Below, in pieces: positions 56,303-64,000 of a DNA stretch of 64,000 bases. The stretch lies in the NCBI GenBank assembly GCA_040357565.1, contig JBDODJ010000020.1, one strand, 5' to 3'. Below the pieces are notes generated by a model. That model was not told where the DNA came from. It worked only from the letters and a program-made list of their open reading frames with translations, and did no database searches. The translations under genes and the position numbers were made by a program. Numbering within the stretch: the first letter of the stretch is position 1; the number at the start of each line of letters is the position of its first letter. Origin of the DNA: Cercozoa sp. M6MM. Lineage: Eukaryota; Endomyxa: Ascetosporea.

Positions 56303-56675
56303 GGTGAAGTCGCTCTTCGCAAGGCCGACGTGCAAGCCCATGTCAAGGTGACTCTTTGTTTGTGTATGTGTATGTGTGTATGCATGTGTGTATGTGTGTG
56401 TATGTATGTATGTATATAGACATCAGTATACATATACATCCATAAAAATATACATATATACATATATATATATATGTGTATGTGTACACGTATGATACAG
56501 AGCAAGTGCGGCCGCAAGCTGTCCACCAACCACTACAGCAAGATCATGTGCGAGCTGTGTGTCACCAACTCCAAGGTGGGTCTTACCTCCCCCCGACCTC
56601 TACCCCTTGGGGCCCCGCCCCTGTGTGTAGGGCCAGTGGCAGCTGCGCAACGGCATGGGCACCGGCGGCGTCTAG
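56303..56675 (+). CDS. C-terminal exons of an unidentified protein
   Basis: After the gap three exons join in frame: EVALRKADVQAHVK, SKCGRKLSTNHYSKIMCELC with VTNSK, and GQWQLRNGMGTGGV then TAG. A TG/TA-rich intron separates the first two. The content does not look like the missing C-terminus of ALDH3 (no QTC nucleophile motif or GG..SG.G loop), so this is probably the tail of another gene whose start is in the gap. The C..C spacing could be a partial zinc site. Family not recognised. Confidence 0.5.
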
Positions 56676-56731
56676 TGTCTGGTCAGCTGCGTCACAGTCG
56701 TCTTGATTAGTCGTTCGATCTATCAAGCATC

Positions 56732-57258
56732 ATGCGCGACGAAGACTCAGCTCGTTCAACACAACTGAAGCTTCTGTTTCTGCAGTTTCTCAGTGAAAAA
56801 AACCAAATGAAAGCAGTAAGTTCAGCTAGACCAATGTTAGTGTTACGGCATAGCGTTTCTCAAGCAGTCAAGTTGCGTTGTCATCTGACTACTCGTCAGC
56901 GCGAACGATCAAATCTGAACCAGTATGGTTTATAGTGAAGGATTTGTTTTGCTAGACCTGACTTCCTAGCTCGGGTCAAGCTTTCTACAGCTCACACACT
57001 TTTGACTGCAGTGCTTGGGCTGTTCTTTTTAATTGCCAACAACAAGCCTTCAAGCTTTCGACGACCTTTTCCACAAGGGTATGTCTTCTAATCCTCCGCA
57101 TCGACGCCATTCTAACTGACGTTTTACCTCCTTTATTTAGTCGTCTTCAATACCTTAGTTACTGGTTTCCATACCGTAACATTAGCTTTGCCAACTCGGC
57201 AAGCCCAATCTACACCCTGCAAGCCCCAACTGGGCTTTTGCGTCACGTCATAGAATGA
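56732..57258 (+). CDS. Small membrane protein, unknown family
   Basis: A first exon reads MRDEDSARSTQLKLLFLQFL then SEKNQMKA before a good donor (gtaagt). A later exon reads RPDFLARVKLSTAHTLLTAV followed by LGLFFLIANNKPSSFRRPFP, containing one clear membrane helix. It splices in frame to RLQYLSYWFPYRNISFANSA and on to GLLRHVIE before TGA. The last two exons are convincing; I could not find the phase-correct join between exon 1 and the membrane exon, so an exon may be missing or the start is elsewhere. Predicted single-pass protein of about 110-130 residues. Not recognised. Confidence 0.45.
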
Positions 57259-57522
57259 ATCGTCCGTCTCGGGGACCCCCATCTCAGTTTTCCAGTGGAG
57301 AAGAGCAGACACAAAGCGCAGATCGCACAGACTGAATTAGCGAAAGGAGAAAGCAGGACAAGACGGCGAACGACCCAGAGAACACGAGAATGGTCGAGAC
57401 GGAAGCGAAGACGTCACAAACCAACTATTCAGAATAGCCAAAGAGCGCAAACTCCGCATCGCAGACATCCGCACACTTTCAAGACTCCTCTGCAACAGAC
57501 TTGGAAGCCTCGACTACAACGA
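57259..57522. other. Spacer between small membrane protein gene and repeat copy B
   Basis: About 260 bp of purine-rich sequence, part of a 144-codon frame (57295-57729) that runs on into the repeat and has no recognisable domain. Confidence 0.45.
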
Positions 57523-57792
57523 TGTCCGTTCGTTTTGTTTAGTAGTTATCGAGAGGAAGAACGGGAGGCCGACGACGGGATCGACACCACCTGCGACGCT
57601 TCTCTACTTGTAGCGCTACCTGCCAACCATGAAGTAGACTTCGGTGTCTGGGAAAGAGGAGTCGTATGGTCCTGCCTTATGCGGGCGGTAGACGTGACAT
57701 GCTCTTGTGACACACCCCAGACGGTTTGAAATCTCCTGTGCAGGCGAACTATCGTATATAGTTGGTTTCCTAGAAGACTCAACTAACTCATT
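57523..57792 (-). repeat. Dispersed repeat family, copy B (full length)
   Basis: Minus-strand counterpart of copy A: on that strand it opens gagttagttgagtcttctag, then gaaaccaactat, ggggtgtgtcacaagagcatg, ctaccgcccgc, gacaccgaagtctacttcat, ctacaagtagagaagcgtcg, and ends near ctaaacaaaacg. It has an extra 20 bp or so after the ccaactat part. It overlaps the stop codon of the minus-strand gene 57784-59892. Confidence 0.88.
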
Positions 57793-59892
57793 TTATTGTC
57801 TGGTGATTTCAGATCGGACGATCTCACGTCACGCCACTCGGACGACTTTGCCTTTGCAGCGGCACTTGCCTTCTTGGCTACCAAAAGGCACAAGGTACAG
57901 GTACAGTTACAAAGCGCACAAGGCAGAAATTTGTTGTACCGAAGCTGTCCAGAAAGGCACGGAAGGCGGCCGGGTAGCTTGCGCGCAGACCCGCCAACTG
58001 CGGCGACGTGCACGCCGCGCGCAGCATGTCGCGCCCGTTCTGTCCATGTGCAGTGTACTGAGAGTGTGAGGGAAAGGGGTAGGACAGGCTGGCGTGGTAA
58101 CTACCTTGCGTTTCGGCAGGCAGACGCGCTCGGCCAGCGTGAGTTCACCGCGATCGTAGAGCACGCGCGTGAGGCGACTCCACACGACTCGCTCCTGACT
58201 GGCTGAGCCTTCCAGGAACATGGCATGCACGGCGTCCAGTAACTTCTTGCGCAACTGTTTGTACACATACATACACATATATATATATATATAATATATA
58301 TATACGTATATATATATATATATATCACATAGATAGGCAGGTAGATAGGCAGATAGAGATAGCAGAGAGATGGATAGATTGGTGGATATATAGATAGATA
58401 GATAAATAGATAGACATAAACAGAGAGAGACATACTTATGTACTGTACCTTAGGGTCCAAGACGGTTCGGTTCATACCGGGCACTTGAGCGAGTTTCTTT
58501 CGTCGTCGTCTGGCCTGCGGATACACTTGAAGTGTGTGTGTGGGGGGGGGGGGGCGAGAGGGTTTAGCGGTCTTGTTTCGCGTAAAGGTGGCCAAGAGGG
58601 GGGGGGGGGATACCTTGTATAGCCACTCTTCGTATTTGTGCAGTTTCTGCTGCTCGTTGAGTTCTTCAGTTTCGTGCTCAGTTTTGTATTCCTTTTTCAG
58701 TTTCTTCTTTTTCTTCTTCGCATTGTTGTTGCTGTCGTTGTTGTCGTTGTTGTCGTTGTTGTTGTGATCTTTCTCGCTGTCTGACTCGGGAAAAACGTCG
58801 TCGAATCCATCGAAACCGTCAGAAGCACCCTCCGGTTCATCCTCAGGTTCCTCAGAATGATCCGGTTTATCAAAAGAAGCGGCATCCGTCAATTGCTCAG
58901 GTTCCTCCACGTTTCTCTCCTCCTTGACTAAGAAAAAAACTGAACTCAACTGATGCTTAAAGGAAGAACCGAGTTATATATACCTTGCTGCGCGGAGGTA
59001 CGACTCCGTTTGGCCGCCGGTTCATCGTCGCCACGCACGAGAACCCGTTTCTTTCGCACTTGCAGTGGCGTCTGCTCAGGCGTCCCCTCAGGCAACTGAT
59101 TGGCAAGACAGTACATTTCAAGCATACATGAAGTCAAAAAGAATCACACCAGTTCATCGGAAAAATCGCAGGCGCGTCGCATTTCGGCTATTCAAGCACA
59201 TTAACGAAGGATTTAAACAAAATCTGTTGGGGCACATTTTTGTGAATTTGCTGTCTTACCGTTTTGACTCTTTTGGCCGAGAACTTCGAGTTCTGCCAGT
59301 ATTTCTTCCGTTGGCTGTCTCAAAAACAGGAGTAAAACAGCAGAAATTACTTTTTAAATTGGATTTGTTCGGTTAATAGATACAACATATCCTCATACTG
59401 TAACACGTTTTACCAACGGCTCATCTGCAGACGGCAACGAAATCACGAGTTTCCAGAGCGTCGGTGCATGCTGACACAACTCCTGAGGCAGGCAAGACAA
59501 GATAAACGCAAGCAGACCGGAGTGCAGACAAACCAACCTCGGCGTGAGTTTTGAGTAAGGACTGAAACTTTACGGTAGCGTAATCAGGAACGTTTGCACA
59601 GCGCGCTGTGTACAGCAAGGCACAGCGTAGTTCGACTAAGTCAAACTGCACAAAAGCAAATCGGCTCAGTTTAAGTTAAAATACAAAAAAAAGAAAGAAA
59701 CGCACGATATTGCGCTCTACGCCATCGTTATTCGTTTTGTGTAACCGAGCAAGTGCGTCAACAAACTCCAGGCGTTCGTCTGTGTCCCGGAAAGAATGCT
59801 GCTGCAGCCACTGGACATTACCAGGCAAAAAGGTGAAAGTGTACGCGGGTTAAGAAATTGTTTACCTTTGCGAAGCGACGTAGCTTGTGCAT
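57784..59892 (-). CDS. Charged, probably nuclear/nucleolar protein of unknown family
   Basis: From MHKLRRFAK spliced to WLQQHSFRDTDERLEFVDAL and ARLHKTNNDGVERN, then FDLVELRCALLYTARCANVP, KFQSLLKTHAEV, ELCQHAPTLWKLVISLP. The middle is low complexity: KKRVLVRGDDEPAAKRSRTS (nuclear signal-like), a long acidic run (EEPEDEPEGASDGFDGFDDV), Asn/Asp repeats and KKKKKKLKKEYK. The C-terminal part is folded-looking: QLRKKLLDAVHAMFLEGSAS, VVWSRLTRVLYDRGELTLAE and RVCLPKRK, NGRDMLRAA, then SSEWRDVRSSDLKSPDNKMS. The alternation of acidic and basic tracts is common in ribosome-assembly factors, but I cannot name it. Its TAG stop is supplied by repeat copy B. The start is tentative; helix-rich sequence continues in frame upstream. 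Confidence 0.6.
58262..58440. repeat. TA and GATA-type microsatellites in an intron
   Basis: tatata runs (58276-58324) followed by imperfect agat/aggt repeats (58330-58435) within an intron of the minus-strand gene. Confidence 0.85.
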
Positions 59893-60277
59893 GGTGTAAG
59901 GCGAAGCAGGGTGCAACAACGGCTCCCGAAGGGCCAAGAGAGATTCGGAGGCAATGTCCGAACAGACACACAACACCCAAAACGAAGAGTGCTGAGCCCA
60001 CCTGGCGCCTCGAAATCCCAATAAGTGCCAGCGCCAACAAAACAATCGCCAGTTTCGCGATTAAGGCCGGATCTACGGGACTGTAAATCACAACGCCGAA
60101 GTTGTGAAAATGCCCCGCCCAAATTGATGAAGCTCATTTCCGGTCCCGACCGGAAAGTTTATGCAAGCTAATTGGCATTCTGACAGTTGACTGACATGCT
60201 ATATATGCAACTCAAGTCGAGTTGAAACGTGACAAAAACGCAGAATTTGACTTGCAAAAGGTCCGAGCATGCGATGC

Positions 60278-61607
60278 TTACTTGCGGCCCTTCTTGCCCT
60301 TCTTGCCCTTTTTGCCCTTCTTGCCGGAGGCAGCGACGGGAGCACTCTCGGCGGTGGCGCTGCCATTAGTTTGCCGGAAGTTGAAGTCGCCCTTGGTCTG
60401 AACGAGAGCAGAAGTTTGAGTATCTAGACACACAATCTAGACACACAAGGTATTGATTGTACCGACTTGTTGAGCGCGGCAATAAAGTCGTCAAAGTCGC
60501 CGGGAACAATGCCGAGCGAGTAGACGCAGCCGTCGTCGGTGTAGTTCTCGCGGTGAACCGTTGCCATGCCATAGACCACACCGGCTGCCCACGACGGAGG
60601 GAGGATGGGGGGGGGGGGTATTCGGGATAAAGCAGCGTACCAGCAGGGCCGATGTACTTGTGCGCAAGCGTCAGTTCGCCTTCGATCTCCTGTCACACAC
60701 CATGCACATTCAGATATACAGATACACATATTATATATATAATACACATATACACATAATATACATATACACATCATATACATACACACATAATATAGAT
60801 ACATAGATATATGATGCTTATGCACAAGGTACATCACGACGTAGCACGATCTTGCCGAGGAGTTTCTTCTTGGCCTTCTCGGCTTGAGTCGGCACTACTC
60901 ATACAATAGCCACCCGTACACACCCATACAGTACAGTAGCCATATGCATTATCGCATCCTTATACAAATACAAGAGACCGTACCAGCCTCGAACTCGTCA
61001 GCGTGGAAGCGCACCTCAGCCAGAGCGTTCTCGATGCGTGTCATTGGATGCGGTCGGCCCGCCTGGTCCACAAAGTTCTTGCGCAGGTACTGCACCACTT
61101 GCCGGTGCTTCAGCGCCACTGCTTCGCGTCTCTCCGCTGCCGTGCGTTGGATCTATGGGGTGGGGGGGGGGGGGGGAGGGGTAAGATGGGGGATAAGGGA
61201 GGGGATAAGGTAGGGGATAACGTGAGGTAAGCTACCTCGCCTTCGCGCAGAATGGTTTCGATGCACTTGAGCGCATCGTCGGTGCCGAAGTGTTCCACCA
61301 AATCGCAGGCCGGCGCACGGTCGCCCTTGGCAAAGTCGCTCCACACGACGTCGCTCACTAGGCAGCGCTGCAGCTGCTCCTGACCCTCGCGGAAACGCTG
61401 CACTGACCCGGCTTGCACGGCACTGCTCAAGCAATAAACGATCACACGAGAAACGCAGGAAAAACGCAGAAGAAACGCAGGAGAAACGCAGAGCACAACG
61501 TCAGATGACATCATGTGAGAATCGTCAAAAAAAAAACCAACGTACACTTCAAACAGCACCTTTTTGCCATGCTTAAAGCGCACCAAGCGCGTGTTGTCGG
61601 CCGACAT
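60278..61607 (-). CDS. SBDS: SBDS / Sdo1 ribosome maturation factor
   Basis: With EFL1, SBDS releases eIF6 from pre-60S subunits. The product starts MSADNTRLVRFKHGKKVLFE, then AVQAGSVQRFREGQ, VSDVVWSDFAKGDRA, LVEHFGTDDALKCIETILRE with GE, matching the SBDS N-terminal FYSH domain (AFGTDD..ICKQILTKGE in animals). The central domain has AAERREAVALKHRQVVQYLR, NFVDQAGRPHPMTRIENALA and EVRFHADEFEA. The third domain gives AEKAKKKLLGKIVLRRD, EIEGELTLAHKYIGPAGVVY and DDGCVYSLGIVPGDFDDFIA. A non-conserved tail ends in GKKGKKGKKGKKGRK. Short introns, one with a G run. Start codon is 156 bp from the divergent zinc-finger gene. The tail is longer than in the human protein. Confidence 0.88.
60690..60815. 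repeat. TATA/CATA microsatellite in an SBDS intron
   Basis: Imperfect ata, cata and acac repeats over about 120 bp. Confidence 0.8.
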
Positions 61608-61763
61608 GACACTGCTTTCAGTAGTAGCAGCAGAAAACCAAAGAATATCCAGAGAATAGCTTGGCTCAAATTGAGGCTATAAAACAATTCGGGCTCAAGG
61701 AACAGTGTGCTCTGCCGCGTTCTCTAGATGCGTTAGGAGTGGGTTTTTAGGTTATAATTTTGT
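61608..61763. promoter_or_regulatory. Bidirectional promoter region of SBDS and zinc-finger gene
   Basis: 156 bp between divergent starts, including ggctataaaac (about 61674-61684), which is TATA-like for the + gene. Confidence 0.4.
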
Positions 61764-63442
61764 ATGGAGGGACGACTACAGCGGTTTAAAGAGCGTCGAG
61801 CTCGGCTGCGCTCGAGGATGAGTGCATCAGTCCGCGCGGAAGTGCCGGTATGTAGGTCTATGCCACCACTAGACTGAGCTTGGACTTGAGCGTGCAGCCA
61901 TTCGGTGCGATCGATTATGAGCTGCCTGTGCAAACGGAGTCGCCGACCGAGGAGGAGCAAGAAACGCCGATCGATGCGGCCGATGCTTTCTTGGAATGTA
62001 GGCTTTCTCTCCAGTCAGGGTTTGTGTCACTCAGGTTGCTAGCCAAGGGTCGGTGTCTCTAAGTGTACTAAATCTGTCTTGTAGCACTCCAGTTGGGCAC
62101 TCGAAAAACGCGAAAGCTGCCTTCGAAGAAAGCAGTGACAGAGCGAAAACCAGAAGCGAGTTCCACATGGTGCTGGCAGTCCGACCCGGCCAAGGTGTGT
62201 GTTACTGTGTGTACACATGTCAAACCTTCGCCCTCGCAGATGTGATGCTTGTGCAGACCAAGGCTGTCTTTGGAAAGGTGAATCCTTTCGGGGTACAGGT
62301 ACAGGGGTTGGGAATAAGGTGGGGTATATGGCTTAAAGGGTTTAAACAAAGGGTAAACGATAGCTGCCGCCGGAGCCCGAGTTTACTGGCGAACCTGTCG
62401 AGCAAACTACTGTTTCCAAGTCGTGTATGTTTCTGTTCTTTTGTGTGTGTTTGTACGAGTGTATCTGAAAGTAGGCACATTTTCCTGGGGCAGTCGGCCC
62501 TCGGGGTGGCAGTGCCAGGAGTGCTTCTCGCAGAATAAGAACGCAGACACCAAGTGCGCTGCCTGTGAGACAGTCAGGGACGATAGAGACACCACAGATC
62601 CTACTGAAGAGGTGTAATGTTCTATATCTATATACATAAGTATCATATCTACATCTGCAATATATATATATAGATATAGATGTACATGTTAATGTAAGCA
62701 GACTCCAAAGAAACCAGTGCCGTCGGTCGCTGCCTTCTCGTTCGGCAACAGCACATCGACTGATACTGCGTCGACAGGTCAGATTCTACGCATATTGTCT
62801 AGCCGCATATATATATATATATGTATATATGGATATTAAAATATGTATATAATATAGGTGCTTTTGCCTGGGCCGATCAAGCCTCGGGATGGCGGTGCCA
62901 GGAGTGCTTCACGCAGAACAAGGACGCAGACACCAAGTGCGTTGCCTGCGAGGCAGTGAAGGACGGCGGGGAGGACACAAGTCCGACCGAGGAGGCTCCG
63001 CAGAAGCCGGTGCTGTCCTTTGGTGCCTTCTCGTTTGGCAACACTCGCACCGAGACTGGCGGCACGGAGGCTGCCTTCGCCGAGGTTCATAATGTATGTG
63101 TATATGTAGATGTATGTATTTGTGTATGCATATTATATTGTTTGTACCTATGTATAAAACAGAACAAGCAATCGTCGGTGCAGTCAGCATCTCAAGCAAC
63201 AACATTGCCTGGTATACTGTGTGCGTGTGCGTGTGCGTGTGTGTGTGTGTTTATACGGTGTATCTTAAAGCAGGCACATTCGCCTGGGGCAACACTCCTG
63301 CGGGATGGCAGTGTCAAGAGTGCTTCACGCAGAACAAGGACGCAGACACCAAGTGCGCTGCCTGTGAGTCTCTCAAAGAGGGCACAGAAGCCACCAATCT
63401 CACTGAAGAGGTGTGTTTGTCTTTCTCTGTTTATACGGTATC

Positions 63443-63477
<35 letters not shown>

Positions 63478-64000
63478 CTATATTTATGTAAGCAGGCACT
63501 TGAAAAGCCAGTGCTGTCCTTCGGGGCCTTCTCGTTCGGCAACGCATCAACTGCACCGGAAGCTTCCGAGGAGGAGCCTGCCGACAGCGAGGTCTGTATA
63601 CTTATGTCCGTTTTGTATGTATTTTCTGAATGTGTATGTCGGTATGTCTGTATGTATGCATGATGTATGTACAGGTGTGTTTTATGTCTGGTGTGTGTAT
63701 GTACGGAGTCTGTTTGTATTTACAAAGATCGAGACAGAGAAGAAGGAGGCACGGGCAGCACCTGTTGGTACACACACCCATAATGCATGTATGTCTTTGC
63801 GTATACGCGACATGACAGGCACATTCGCCTGGGGCAGCACTCCTGCGGGATGGCAGTGTCAAGAGTGCTTCACGCAGAACAAGGACGCAGACACCAAGTG
63901 TGCTGCCTGTGAGACAGTCAGGGATGGTGTAGAAACGACGGATTTGACTGAGGGGGTATCTGAACTATATATATATATATATGTATAATATCTATATATA
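61764..64000 (+). CDS. RanBP2-type zinc-finger / FG-repeat protein (Nup153-like), cut by right edge
   Basis: Candidate nuclear pore protein. A likely first exon MEGRLQR joins LSLDLSVQPFGAIDYELPVQ, then LQLGTRKTRKLPSKKAV and a degenerate WCWQSDP..CDACADQGC unit. Four RanBP2-type zinc fingers follow, each one exon: SRPSGWQCQECFSQNKNADT(KCAAC), QASGWRCQECFTQNKDADT(KCVAC), TPAGWQCQECFTQNKDADT(KCAAC) twice. Each has the W-x-C-x2-C-x10-C-x2-C layout of Ran-GDP binding fingers. Between them are FG-type exons with KPVLSFGAFSFGN, reminiscent of FxFG repeats. The fingers at about 62490, 62880, 63295 and 63830 are nearly identical, suggesting recent tandem exon duplication. Introns contain TA microsatellites. 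The gene continues beyond the window. Orthology to Nup153 is inferred from the combination only. Confidence 0.8.
62640..64000. repeat. TA-rich microsatellite introns flanking duplicated finger exons
   Basis: tatata runs at about 62662-62682, 62808-62830, 63442-63482 and 63966-64000, plus TG-rich runs at 63220-63252, lie in introns between the duplicated exons. Confidence 0.85.

Noticed and set aside
57295-57729. 144-codon basic ORF on the + strand
   Set aside because: Its second half is antisense to repeat copy B and the first half is low-complexity Arg/Lys/Thr with no recognisable domain.
1-64000. tRNA, rRNA or snRNA genes, and CRISPR arrays
   Set aside because: Looked for tRNA A/B boxes (including inside the dispersed repeat), rRNA-like blocks and regular spacer arrays. 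The repeat's gggtcacaagagc is not a convincing B box and cgcccgcttag is too short to call 18S-derived. Tandem repeats present are micro- and minisatellites.
1-64000. Bacterial operon or horizontally acquired cluster
   Set aside because: All recognised genes are eukaryotic with spliceosomal introns; adjacent genes have unrelated functions and mixed strands.

Overview
The window is nuclear DNA from an intron-rich, gene-dense eukaryote. Genes are mosaics of short exons separated by introns of roughly 40-150 bp with GT..AG ends, and they encode eukaryote-only functions: autophagy E2, peroxisome import, pre-ribosome assembly, Golgi GTPase, nuclear pore. Balanced base composition, short introns and genes often on opposite strands 150-600 bp apart suggest a unicellular protist or similarly compact genome; I cannot place it taxonomically. 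Five runs of N (two of 10, three of exactly 100) show a scaffolded draft assembly.

Layout. 1-900 (-): membrane protein cut by the left edge, resembling the TMD0 of a TAPL/ABCB9-type ABC half transporter. 1644-4709 (+) PGM2-type phosphopentomutase/phosphoglucomutase. 5964-7592 (-) ATG3, head to head with 7813-9314 (+) PEX19. 9554-11744 (+) unidentified polyQ protein. 12558-18357 (-) NOL6/UTP22, head to head with 18525-19419 (+) ARFRP1. 19729-22887 (-) CWF19L1. 23204-23778 (-) small secreted Cys-rich protein. 24389-26569 (+) CBS-domain protein. 27053-29731 (-) DNAJC22-like membrane J-protein, divergent from 30286-32123 (+) PH-FYVE protein. 32905-34872 (+) PB1-LIR-UBA protein resembling p62/NBR1 autophagy receptors. 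36105-44939 (-) full-length ABCA transporter, divergent from 45535-48354 (+) armadillo protein. 48627-49386 (-) isochorismatase-like hydrolase, divergent from 49771-51443 (+) ankyrin protein. 52266-53223 (-) catalytic end of prolyl oligopeptidase, followed after two gaps by a coiled-coil gene (-). 55056-56113 (+) ALDH3-type aldehyde dehydrogenase cut by a gap. 56303-56675 (+) tail of an unknown gene. 56732-57258 (+) small membrane protein. 57784-59892 (-) charged nuclear-looking protein. 60278-61607 (-) SBDS, head to head with 61764-right edge (+) a RanBP2-type zinc-finger/FG nucleoporin-like gene built from tandem exon cassettes.

The genes do not form an operon or cluster. Themes recur by coincidence or compact packing: autophagy (ATG3 and the PB1-LIR-UBA protein), ribosome assembly (NOL6, SBDS), membrane traffic (ARFRP1, PH-FYVE), ABC transporters.

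The most interesting non-genic signal is a dispersed repeat family with five copies. Every copy lies just downstream of a gene's stop codon in the same relative orientation. One copy has a perfect 13-bp target-site duplication spanning the stop codon of the ankyrin gene, and another supplies the stop codon of the neighbouring gene. It looks like a short non-LTR retroposon with a CTAA-like tail. Also notable are a 20-position near-perfect hairpin just after the PH-FYVE stop codon and frequent GTAC splice donors.
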